The position numbers and the translations under genes are program-made. From assembly GCF_009687845.1 (NCBI RefSeq), contig NZ_BLAD01000090.1, positions 1 to 56,613 of the forward strand: DNA of 56,613 bases, written 5' to 3'. Origin of the DNA: Acrocarpospora corrugata (GTDB taxonomy: Bacteria > Actinomycetota > Actinomycetes > Streptosporangiales > Streptosporangiaceae). Below, one piece after another: positions 8,657-16,368 of this stretch (position 1 is its first letter; each line of letters starts with the position of its first letter). The notes under the pieces are model-generated. The model was given only the letters and a program-made list of their open reading frames with translations, did no database searches and was not told the origin of the DNA.

Positions 8657-10345
8657 ATGATCATTACTCGGAGGGGTCGGCGTTCATTTTTGCCGGTATT
8701 GCTTGGGTGCCTGCTCGTAGGGCTGGCAGTCGGCCTGGTGATGCCGGCGTCAGCCTCCCGGGAGGCGCAGTTGACGGTGCGCGTCACCGACAACAGGACC
8801 TACGTGGCCCCCTCCGCCACAGTGAACTACACGGTCACCGTCATCAACGAAGGAGGCGAGGAAGCCGGCTCCATCGAAGCCGGGATTGAGCTCGGCGCCG
8901 GACTGACCGTCGTGTCGGCCTCGGACGGCGGCACCGCCAGCGGCGCCACCGCGAAGTGGCCCGACTTCGCACTCGCCGGCGGCGCACAGCGGGTCTTCCG
9001 GGTGGTCGCCCGGGTGCCCGACCAGGCCGCTCCGGGCAACCGGTACGAGTCGAAGGCCACCGCCACCGACGACGGGACCATCGCGGAGGCCACCGACGAG
9101 AGCTTCGTCGGCGCGGCCCAGTTGAACGTGCGCAAGACCGACGGCGTGCAGGAGGCACTCCGCGGCGACACGCTCACCTACAAGATCACGGTGGGCAACC
9201 CGGGCACCCTGCCGATCGCCCAGGTCAACCTGGTCGACTCGGCCGGCAACGGGCTGGAGTTCGAGTCGGCGAACCGGGGCGGCTCCTGGAACCAGGGGCA
9301 CCGCCAGATCACCTGGCCGGGCTTCGAACTCGCGGCCGGCGCGGAAGAGGTGTTCACGGTGACCGCCAAGGTGCCGTCCGACGCCAAGTCCGGCCAGGTG
9401 CTGCGTAACTCGGCGAGCGTGACCGCGCCGGGGCTGAGCGACCAGGCCATCGACGAGACGCTGGTGACGGTGGCTACCGGCCTGGCGCTGAGCAAGAGCG
9501 ACGACCGCACCGACGCCAAGCCGGGCGAGGTGCTGACCTACACCATCACCGTCCGCAACACCGGCGAGACGGACCACTCCTCGGTCTCGCTGGTGGACCG
9601 CTTCGGCGACCGGCTGGAGTACGTCTCCCTCTCCCCCACCGACGGCTCCTACGCCGACCGCGAGATCAGGTGGCCCGACTTCCCGCTGAAGTCCGGCGAG
9701 CGCCGGGTGTTCTCGGTGGTGGCCCGGGTGCTGAAGACCGGTGAGACCGATCTGATCAGGAACGAGGTGATCGCCACCACGTCCGACCGCCGGATCGCCC
9801 GCGCCGAGGATGTGACCGGCCTGATCCTGCCTCCGCCGCCGCGGATCGCCCCGCCGCCCAGCCCCAGCCCCTCGCCGTCACCGACGCCGTCACCGACGCC
9901 GCCGGCCTTCGTGCCGCCGACGACCCCGCCCACGACCCCGCCGACCACCCCGCCGACCACGCCCACCCCGCCGCCCGTCCCGCCGATCGTCGTGACCCCG
10001 CCCCCGGCGCCGGCGCCGGAGATCGACCGTGGCGAAGGCGAGACTGAGACGGGCTGGCCCGGCAACCGAACTCCCGGAGGAGACATCGACCGCGACTGGT
10101 GTCGCGACCGGCCGTGCGTGCACCACCCGCGCGACCACCACATCCACCATCCCTGCGACGACGACCACGACTGTGACCACCCGGACGTCATCGAGGAGCC
10201 TCCGCACGACTGGGGCGACCTGGCCCGGCGGGTGCTGCCGTACACCGGCGCGGTCATGTTCCCGGTCCTCGGCGCGGGCGTGCTCCTGCTCTCCCTGGGC
10301 GGCGGCATCCTGCTGATCACCCGCCGCCGGCGTCGCCGGATCTGA
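8657..10345 (+). CDS. DUF11-repeat surface protein with LPYTG sortase signal
   Basis: 562 residues. A signal peptide (RRGRRSFLPVLLGCLLVG, cleavage after about PASAS) is followed by three DUF11-type beta-sandwich repeats at about 36-150, 152-272 and 273-390, each with a TYTITV-like core and a WPDF motif. A Pro/Thr stalk (about 395-460) leads to a His/Asp/Cys-rich segment (about 478-520) with four cysteines and at least eight histidines. The C-terminus carries LPYTG at 527-531, a hydrophobic span and an RRRRRR tail: a complete cell-wall sorting signal. ATG 8657 has GGGGGA 7 nt upstream. Likely a wall-anchored adhesin or envelope protein; the histidine-rich patch may bind metal. No sortase gene is in this window. 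Confidence 0.88.
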   Translation: MIITRRGRRSFLPVLLGCLLVGLAVGLVMPASASREAQLTVRVTDNRTYVAPSATVNYTVTVINEGGEEAGSIEAGIELGAGLTVVSASDGGTASGATAKWPDFALAGGAQRVFRVVARVPDQAAPGNRYESKATATDDGTIAEATDESFVGAAQLNVRKTDGVQEALRGDTLTYKITVGNPGTLPIAQVNLVDSAGNGLEFESANRGGSWNQGHRQITWPGFELAAGAEEVFTVTAKVPSDAKSGQVLRNSASVTAPGLSDQAIDETLVTVATGLALSKSDDRTDAKPGEVLTYTITVRNTGETDHSSVSLVDRFGDRLEYVSLSPTDGSYADREIRWPDFPLKSGERRVFSVVARVLKTGETDLIRNEVIATTSDRRIARAEDVTGLILPPPPRIAPPPSPSPSPSPTPSPTPPAFVPPTTPPTTPPTTPPTTPTPPPVPPIVVTPPPAPAPEIDRGEGETETGWPGNRTPGGDIDRDWCRDRPCVHHPRDHHIHHPCDDDHDCDHPDVIEEPPHDWGDLARRVLPYTGAVMFPVLGAGVLLLSLGGGILLITRRRRRRI

Positions 10346-10374
10346 GAACCCAAGGAAACCGAACGAGATACGGT

Positions 10375-10411
10375 CGAAGAGCTCCCGGAAACCCGGGAGC
10401 TCTTCGCTTTT
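10375..10411 (+). terminator. Rho-independent terminator
   Basis: A perfect 14-bp stem (10375-10388 with 10393-10406), AAAC loop and a CTTTT tail lie 30 nt after the DUF11 gene. Confidence 0.9.
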
Positions 10412-10458
10412 CCCCCTGGTCACCGCCGCTTCGGCCATCTACGATTCCTAGGCCCGCT

Positions 10459-10498
10459 GGGTGAACGTTCAACCGGATCGCGGCGTCACTTCTGTGAC
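10459..10498. promoter_or_regulatory. Two inverted repeats upstream of the LuxR gene
   Basis: GGGTGAACGTTCAACC (10459-10474) is a 14/16 palindrome with a perfect TGAACGTTCA core. GTCAC-TTCT-GTGAC (10485-10498) is a perfect inverted repeat. Both lie just ahead of the regulator coding region and are candidate operators; the bound protein is unknown. Confidence 0.35.
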
Positions 10499-10516
10499 AC
10501 GCGTGAAAGGGGGTGA

Positions 10517-13186
10517 CGTCAGGTCGACAGGGTCAACGGAAGCCGGGCCCGGCTCGTCGACGAGCTGGCGTCGGTCATCCGCGACACGCCGAAGACGGTC
10601 CTCATCGTCGGTGCGGCCGGCATCGGCAAGACCCATCTCCTGGGCGAGGTGACCGCCAGGGCGACGGGTTTCCGCGTGCTGCGCGGACGGGCCCGCGAGT
10701 TGGACGAAGGTCTGGCGTACGCGCCGCTGGTGGACGCGATCGAGTCGCTCGGCCGCGACAAACGCTCCCAGACCGGCCTGTGGGAGCTCTACGACGCGAT
10801 CGACCGCGCCGCGCTCGGCCATCCCGCCAAGAAGGCCCCAGGCAACCCGGTGGCCGCCCCCGCCGTGCTCGCCGCCCAGCTGCTGGAGTCGCTGCCCGGC
10901 CGCACCCTGCTGGCCATCGACGACATCCACCACGCCGACGCCGACACCCTCCGCCTGCTGACCGCGCTCCCCCGCAGCGCCCCCAGCCTGGCCATCCTCT
11001 GCACGGCCAGGCACGTCCCCGCCCTCGACGTCGACCAGACCGTCCGGCTGGAGCCGCTCACCCGCCAGGAGGTGAGCGCCCTGATCACCTCGCTGCTGGA
11101 CCGCACGCCCAGCGACAACATGATCGACCGGGTGCACCGGGAGAGCGGCGGCAACCCGTGGTTCGTCCGGGAGTCGGTGCTGGCCCTGGTCCAGGGCGGC
11201 GCGGTCCGCTCCCCCGACCCGGACGCCCGGCGCGGCGCGATCCTGTCCCGGGTCTTCCAGCGCGACCGGGCCGGCCGCGACCTGGCCCGGGTGCTGGCCA
11301 CGCTGGGCCGGACCCGCGACACCACCGCGATCGACACCCCCGGCACCCTGGAGGCCGTCGCCCAGGTGGCCGGTCTGGACGCCCGCGCGGGCGAGCGCGC
11401 CCTGGTCGGCCTGGTCCGCGACGGCGTGCTGGTCTACACCGGCGACGGGTACGCCTTCGCCCACCCGCTGGTCGCCGAGGCTCTCTACGACGACCTGAAC
11501 GCGGGCGAACGCCGCCGCCTGCACGCCCGCATCGCCGAGCTGCTGCAGCGGCAGGGCCTGAACGGCGCGCGCCGGGTGCTGGAGTGGGCCACCCACCTGG
11601 CCGAGGGCGGCCCGCCCGCCGACGCGCTGGCCGCGATGCTGCGCGCCGCCGAGCTGACCCGCTGGACCGCGCCGCTGTCGGCCGCGCACTGGTACGGCCG
11701 CGCCGCCGAGGTGGCCGACAGCGTGCCCGACGCGGCCGGGCGGCGCGGCGACCTGCTGGCCCGCCAGTCGCTGTGCTACTGGAAGGGCTCCCGCCCGGCG
11801 CTGGCCCTCAACTCCGGGCAGCGCGCACTGGCGGTGCTGCCGCCGGGGCGCCGGCACACCAGGACCGCGTACACGGTGGTGGGCGCGGCGCACGCGATGG
11901 GCTGGTACGACGTGGGCCTGACCATCGCCGCCCAGCAGATCCCGCGCGCCGACGACCCGACCGCGCTGGTCGCCCAGCGCGCCCTGCTGCTGGCCGAACT
12001 GGGCCGCCCGCTCGGCGACCATGTGGCCCGCGCCTGGGACGGCCTGCCCGGCTGCCCGCCGGAGGACCGGATCATCACCGCGGGCTGCCTGGCCCTGCGC
12101 GCGTTGATCGACGGCGACTGGGCGGAGGCGCAGCGCGCCGTCGACGACCTGCTCGGCTTCGCCGCCGCGCTGCCGCCGGGGGCCAGGCTGGCCGCGCTGG
12201 AGTCGGCCGCGCACGTGATGAGCACCGGCGGGCTGCGGACCCGTTCTGCCGCCCTGCTGGAGCAGGCCGAGCAGATCCACCGCGGCCTGGGCTGGCACGA
12301 CATCGCCGGGCAGAACGTCCGGGTGACCGCGGTGGTGCGGCGGCTGGCCGGGGAGTGGGACCGCGCGCTCACCGGCATCAGGGCGGGCGCGGGCCCGCTC
12401 GCCGAGGCCGGCCTGCTGGAGAACCACGGCCTGCTGCGCAACATCGAACTGGACATCCTGCTGGACCAGGGCCGGTACGAGGAGGCGGCCGCCGTGCTGG
12501 ACGATCCGCCGCCGGACTGCGCCACCCAGACCGGGCTGCGGCACACCTTCCGGGCCAGGCTCGCCCTCGGCCTGGGCGACCGGGCGGCGGCGCGGGCCTG
12601 GGTGGATCGGGCGCTGGCGACCGGGATCGCCGACGTGGCGCACCGGGCGCTGACCGTCCAGGTGCTGATCCACGCGGCGGCCCGGGACCGTGAAGGCGGG
12701 AAGCTGGCCGCCACCCGGCTGGACGAGCGGAGCGCGACCGGCACCCCGCGGGCCAGGATGGCCGCCGACCTGGCCATGGGCTGGGCCTTCGAGGACACCG
12801 ACCGGGCCGGGGCCGCGCTGGACCGGGCCCGCGCCGACGGGCTGCCGTTCGAGGAGGCCAGGGCCCGGCTGGTGCTGGGCACGATCGGCGACCACGCCCA
12901 GCTGAGCCGGGCCCACAACGCGTTCAACGCGCTCGGCGCGATCCCGTGGCGAGAGCGCGCCGCCATGCTGATGCGCGAGGCGGGCCTGGCCCCGGCGGGC
13001 GCGCTGACCCCGGCCGAACGCCGCGTGATCGAACTGGTCGCCGGCGGCCTGAGCAACCCGCAGATCGCCGACGAACTCCACTACAGCCGCAAGACCGTCG
13101 AGGTCTACCTGACCCGCGTCTACGCCAAAACCGGCTTCAAATCCCGGGTAGAACTGGCGCTAGCGGTCGAGCGCGGAGAGCTGTGA
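10517..13186 (+). CDS. LuxR-family transcriptional regulator with AAA/NACHT-like ATPase (LAL type)
   Basis: The reading frame is open from 10517, after an in-frame TGA at 10514, to 13186: 889 codons. Walker A (GAAGIGKTHL, near residue 33) and Walker B (LLAIDDIHHAD) mark the N-terminal ATPase; a long alpha-helical TPR-like region follows; the C-terminus is a LuxR/GerE helix-turn-helix (LTPAERRVIELVAGGLSNPQ through SRKTVEVYLTRVYAKTGFKS). This is the MalT/LAL architecture: a large ATP-binding transcription activator. The start is a problem: no ATG, GTG or TTG occurs in frame before GTG 10649, which would cut off the P-loop; only CTG 10565 precedes it. The given start is therefore only the first open codon. 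It probably controls nearby catabolic or exported genes. Confidence 0.8.
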   Translation, partial: RQVDRVNGSRARLVDELASVIRDTPKTVLIVGAAGIGKTHLLGEVTARATGFRVLRGRARELDEGLAYAPLVDAIESLGRDKRSQTGLWELYDAIDRAALGHPAKKAPGNPVAAPAVLAAQLLESLPGRTLLAIDDIHHADADTLRLLTALPRSAPSLAILCTARHVPALDVDQTVRLEPLTRQEVSALITSLLDRTPSDNMIDRVHRESGGNPWFVRESVLALVQGGAVRSPDPDARRGAILSRVFQRDRAGRDLARVLATLGRTRDTTAIDTPGTLEAVAQVAGLDARAGERALVGLVRDGVLVYTGDGYAFAHPLVAEALYDDLNAGERRRLHARIAELLQRQGLNGARRVLEWATHLAEGGPPADALAAMLRAAELTRWTAPLSAAHWYGRAAEVADSVPDAAGRRGDLLARQSLCYWKGSRPALALNSGQRALAVLPPGRRHTRTAYTVVGAAHAMGWYDVGLTIAAQQIPRADDPTALVAQRALLLAELGRPLGDHVARAWDGLPGCPPEDRIITAGCLALRALIDGDWAEAQRAVDDLLGFAAALPPGARLAALESAAHVMSTGGLRTRSAALLEQAEQIHRGLGWHDIAGQNVRVTAVVRRLAGEWDRALTGIRAGAGPLAEAGLLENHGLLRNIELDILLDQGRYEEAAAVLDDPPPDCATQTGLRHTFRARLALGLGDRAAARAWVDRALATGIADVAHRALTVQVLIHAAARDREGGKLAATRLDERSATGTPRARMAADLAMGWAFEDTDRAGAALDRARADGLPFEEARARLVLGTIGDHAQLSRAHNAFNALGAIPWRERAAMLMREAGLAPAGALTPAERRVIELVAGGLSNPQIADELHYSRKTVEVYLTRVYAKTGFKSRVELALAVERGEL

Positions 13187-13211
13187 CATTGGCCGCGCCT
13201 CCGGCACGGCG

Positions 13212-13303
13212 AGCTCGGCCGCTCCTTAGCCTGTGTCTTCCCTCGTCTCTCCGGCCGCTCCGCGACCTGCGTTCCTCAGTCCAGACACAGGCGCGGCCGA
13301 GCT
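13212..13303. repeat. Long interrupted inverted repeat after the LuxR gene
   Basis: AGCTCGGCCGC (13212-13222) and GCCTGTGTCT (13229-13238) pair with AGACACAGGC (13283-13292) and GCGGCCGAGCT (13293-13303): 21 bp of stem with a 6-nt bulge and a 44-nt loop. It lies in the 170-bp gap before the metallo-beta-lactamase gene. It may be a terminator of the LuxR transcript or a 5' leader structure; no strong T-run follows. Confidence 0.5.
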
Positions 13304-13356
13304 TTAGGGATCTCCCTACTGGGCCCGGCGGGGGCCGGAGCGACAGGATTCTCGGC

Positions 13357-14682
13357 ATGGGGATCCTGGAGTATGCCGACAAGGTGTGGCGAGGCTCGGT
13401 GCAGGCCTACGAGGTGCCGCTCGCCGACTTACGCGCCGGCGGCGCCCAGGAGGTCGCCGAGGGTGTGGCCATGTGGCCCGCGTTCGGCAACGTGTACGCC
13501 ATCCGGGGGGAAGCCGGTCTAGCACTTTTCGACACAGGTAACGCGGTGGACGCCCCGGCCATGCACCGGGCCGTACGTTCCTGGTCGGACGAGCCGGTCC
13601 GGTACGCGATTTTCTCGCACGGGCACTTCGACCATGTGGGGGGAATGGAGTGTTTCGACGAGGAGGAGGGGTCACGGCCGGTCGTCGTCGCGCACGAGGG
13701 CGTGGCGAATAGGTTCGCCCGATATGCCAGGACCGCCGGGTACAACTCGGTGATCAACCAACGGCAGTTCGGGTTCGCCCAGATGCACTGGCCGGCGACG
13801 TATCGCGTACCGGACCTGACCTACCAGGAGCGGCTCACCCTCTCGCTCGGCGACGTCACCTTCGAGCTGCGCCACGCGCGCGGCGAGACCGATGACGCCA
13901 CCTGGGCGTTCGTCCCCGAGCACGGCATCCTGCTGACCGGTGACCTGTTCGTCTGGGTGACGCCCAGCGCCGGGAACCCGCAGCGGGTGCAGCGCTACCC
14001 GGACGAGTGGGCGGTCGCGCTCCGGACGATGGCCACCCTGGACGCGGAGCTGCTGCTCCCCGGCCACGGGCTGCCCATCTCCGGGTCGATCAGGGTTCGG
14101 CGCGCCCTGGTCGACACGGCCGACTACCTGGACAGTCTGGTCGAGCAGACGCTGGACCTGATGAACGCGGGCGCTCGCCTGGACGAGATCCTGCACACCG
14201 TCAAACCACCCCTGGAGCTGTCGCAGCGGCCCTATCTGCAGCCGTACTACGACGAGCCCGAGTTCATCGTGCGGAATATCTGGCGGCTCCACGGGGGCTG
14301 GCACGATGGCAACCCGGCCAACCTGAAACCCGCGCCGGACGCGGTGTTCGCGCGCGCGATCGCCGAACTGTCGGCCGGAGCGGGCCCGGTGGCCGGGCGG
14401 GCGGTGGTGGCCGCGGCGGAGGGCGATCTCCGGCTCGCCTGCCAACTGGCCGAACTGGCGGTGCAGGCGGAGCCGGACGACCACAAGATCCACGAGATCC
14501 GGGCCAGGGTGTACGCGCTGCGGGTGCAGGAGGAGCCGGGGGCGATGGCCCGGGGGGTGTACGCCTGGGCGGCGGCCGAGTCCCGGAGCAAGGTCACCGG
14601 GAGTGACCTGCTGGACGTCTACCACGAGGTGACCGACGGGCGGATGTGGTGGATCCCGGCGGGCACCGCGGACCGGAACTGA
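13357..14682 (+). CDS. Metallo-beta-lactamase-fold hydrolase with alkyl-sulfatase-like dimerisation domain
   Basis: 441 residues. The metal-binding motif SHGHFDH gives His88, His90, Asp92 and His93; further MBL motifs are LLTGDLFVW and LLLPGHGLPI. The second half (about 285-410, including WRLHGGWHDGNPANLKP and a helical repeat LACQLAELAVQAEPDDHKIHEIRARVY) matches the alkyl-sulfatase dimerisation domain of SdsA1-like enzymes. The SCP2-like C-terminal domain of full SdsA1 (over 600 residues) is missing, so this is the short form. It may hydrolyse alkyl or sterol sulfate esters, or another ester; function beyond hydrolase is inference. The ATG at 13357 starts at the conserved N-terminus. It ends head-to-head with the next gene with no spacer. 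Confidence 0.85.
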   Translation: MGILEYADKVWRGSVQAYEVPLADLRAGGAQEVAEGVAMWPAFGNVYAIRGEAGLALFDTGNAVDAPAMHRAVRSWSDEPVRYAIFSHGHFDHVGGMECFDEEEGSRPVVVAHEGVANRFARYARTAGYNSVINQRQFGFAQMHWPATYRVPDLTYQERLTLSLGDVTFELRHARGETDDATWAFVPEHGILLTGDLFVWVTPSAGNPQRVQRYPDEWAVALRTMATLDAELLLPGHGLPISGSIRVRRALVDTADYLDSLVEQTLDLMNAGARLDEILHTVKPPLELSQRPYLQPYYDEPEFIVRNIWRLHGGWHDGNPANLKPAPDAVFARAIAELSAGAGPVAGRAVVAAAEGDLRLACQLAELAVQAEPDDHKIHEIRARVYALRVQEEPGAMARGVYAWAAAESRSKVTGSDLLDVYHEVTDGRMWWIPAGTADRN

Positions 14683-15498
14683 TCACAGGTATCGGGCGTA
14701 GTCGTCGAGAGTGGCCCGCACGTCGCGGTCGGCCGGGACGTGCAGGATGACCTCCTCGATGCCTAGGCTCGCGAAATACTCCAGTTTCCCCGGGTCTGGG
14801 TAGGAGCCGAAGGGGATCACGGAGGCGATTGGCCGTCCCCGCTCGGCACACGCCTCGGCCAGAGCGGGGAGGGCCTTGCCGACGCCTTTGCCGCCGAACG
14901 GCATCCAGCCGTCGGCGTACTCGGCGATCTGGGCGAAGAGTCCCGGGCCGGCCGCGCCGCCCAGGTAGATCGGCACCCGGCCGACCGGCTTCGGCCAGGA
15001 CCAGGACGGCTCGAAGGCGACGTGCGCGCCGTCGAAGCCGGCCTCGTCCCGCTCCCAGAGCGCCCGCATGGCCAGCACGTGCTCGCGGCCGACTGCCCGG
15101 CGGTCGGCGAACGGCACGCCGTGGTTCTCGATCTCCTCGACGTTCCAGCCGAAGCCGACGCCGAGGCTGACCCGGCCGCCGGACAGGTGGTCCAGGGTGG
15201 CGATCGCCTTGGCGGTCACGATGGGGTCCCGCTGGGCGGCCAGCAGGATGCCGGTGCCGAGGGTGATCCTGCTGGTGACGGCGGCGGCGAAGGAGAGGGC
15301 GACCAGCGGGTCGAGGGTGCGGCTGTAGTCCTCCGGGAGGGTCTGCTGTCCGGCGGCGGGGGGCGTGCGGCGGGAGACCGGGATATGGGTGTGCTCGGGG
15401 AGGTACAGCCCGGAGAACCCCCGGGCCTCGACTTCCCTGGCCAGTTCGGGGATGGGCGTGGTGAGGTCGGTCGCGAACGTCGTGACGGCCAGCCGCAA
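14683..15498 (-). CDS. LLM-class F420-dependent oxidoreductase
   Basis: 271 residues; TTG start giving MRLAVTTFATDL, with AGGAG 5 nt upstream. Fold landmarks are ARGFSGLYLPEHTHIPVS, RITLGTGILLAAQRDPI, LSGGRVSLGVGFGWNVEE and VPIYLGGAAGPGL, all typical of the TIGR03619-like F420 family. Reaction class: F420- or flavin-dependent redox, substrate unknown. It is divergent from an alpha/beta hydrolase, and the 75-bp gap holds a KstR2-like palindrome, tying it to the other catabolic genes. Its stop abuts the stop of the metallo-beta-lactamase gene on the other strand. Confidence 0.88.
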   Translation of the reverse strand: MRLAVTTFATDLTTPIPELAREVEARGFSGLYLPEHTHIPVSRRTPPAAGQQTLPEDYSRTLDPLVALSFAAAVTSRITLGTGILLAAQRDPIVTAKAIATLDHLSGGRVSLGVGFGWNVEEIENHGVPFADRRAVGREHVLAMRALWERDEAGFDGAHVAFEPSWSWPKPVGRVPIYLGGAAGPGLFAQIAEYADGWMPFGGKGVGKALPALAEACAERGRPIASVIPFGSYPDPGKLEYFASLGIEEVILHVPADRDVRATLDDYARYL

Positions 15499-15509
15499 AT
15501 CGACTCCTA

Positions 15510-15523
15510 AACAAGCGATTGCT
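15510..15523. promoter_or_regulatory. Second KstR2-like operator
   Basis: AACAAGCGATTGCT matches AnCAAGnnCTTGnT except at one position. It lies between the divergent LLM and alpha/beta hydrolase genes. As at 7262-7275, the right-hand TTGCT doubles as a possible -35 (TTGCTC 15519-15524, 18 bp, TAGCTT 15543-15548) for the rightward gene. The shared arrangement suggests one repressor for both promoters. Confidence 0.55.
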
Positions 15524-15573
15524 CGGTTACCGGTTCCTAGGATAGCTTGCTCGCGAGAGGACGGGAGGGCTTC

Positions 15574-16368
15574 GTGGGGTTCGCGGATCTCGGCGACGTG
15601 CGGCTATTCCACACCGACGACGGCGAAGGCGACGGTGCGCTGCTGCTCGTGCACGGCTGGGGCTCCGACTCGCACGAGTGGATCCACCATATCCCCGCAC
15701 TACGCGCCCGGCATCGGGTGATCGCGGTGGATCTGCGCGGCCACGGGCACTCCTCGATCCCCGAAGCAGGGAACACCCCACAGCGGATGGCGGACGATCT
15801 CGCCCGGCTCTGCGCGGCCCTCGGGGTGCCCCGGGTGATCGCGGTCGGGCACTCGATGGGCGGCCAGGTGGTGTCCCATCTCGCCGTCGAACGGCCGGAA
15901 CTGGTCGCGGGGCTGGTCACCATCGATCCGGGGTACGGATTCGACGGGCCCGTGGCGGACGGCTTCCCTGCGCTCATGGCGGCGCTCCGCGACGGGGACA
16001 CGCACGCGACCGCCGTACAGATGGATCAGTGGACGTACACGCCCGCCTCGCCCGGGTGGCTGCGGGAGTGGCATCGGCGGCGGATCCTGGCCACGCCGCC
16101 GCACGTGCTCGCCGAGGCGTTCTCGGCCATGTTCGGCCCGGACGGGATCGGGGTCCGGCCCCGGTCGGACGAGTATCTGGCCCGGCGGGAGTGCCCGGTG
16201 CTCGGGTTCTGGTTCGACCCGGCCAAAGCGGCCTGGGAGCGCGGCCTGTTCAAGGAGCCGAGGTCGCGGACCGTGCTCTGGGAGGGCAGCGGGCACCGGC
16301 TGCACGAGGAACGGCCCGGGGAGTTCCTGCTCGTCGTCAATAAATGGGTGAAAGAGGTCATGCGGTGA
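15574..16368 (+). CDS. Alpha/beta-fold hydrolase
   Basis: 264 residues. The oxyanion region LLLVHGWGSDSHEW, the segment VIAVDLRGHGHS, the nucleophile elbow GHSMGG (Ser about 96) and a late histidine in GSGHRLHEERP define the fold. GTG 15574 is chosen over the TTG at 15547 because GGGAGG lies 5 nt upstream. The stop overlaps the start of the next LLM gene (GTGA), so hydrolase, LLM and LLM form one operon. Candidate roles are C-C hydrolase, esterase or lactonase of the pathway; meta-cleavage-product hydrolases have a similar layout, but nothing here is specific. Confidence 0.88.
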   Translation: MGFADLGDVRLFHTDDGEGDGALLLVHGWGSDSHEWIHHIPALRARHRVIAVDLRGHGHSSIPEAGNTPQRMADDLARLCAALGVPRVIAVGHSMGGQVVSHLAVERPELVAGLVTIDPGYGFDGPVADGFPALMAALRDGDTHATAVQMDQWTYTPASPGWLREWHRRRILATPPHVLAEAFSAMFGPDGIGVRPRSDEYLARRECPVLGFWFDPAKAAWERGLFKEPRSRTVLWEGSGHRLHEERPGEFLLVVNKWVKEVMR

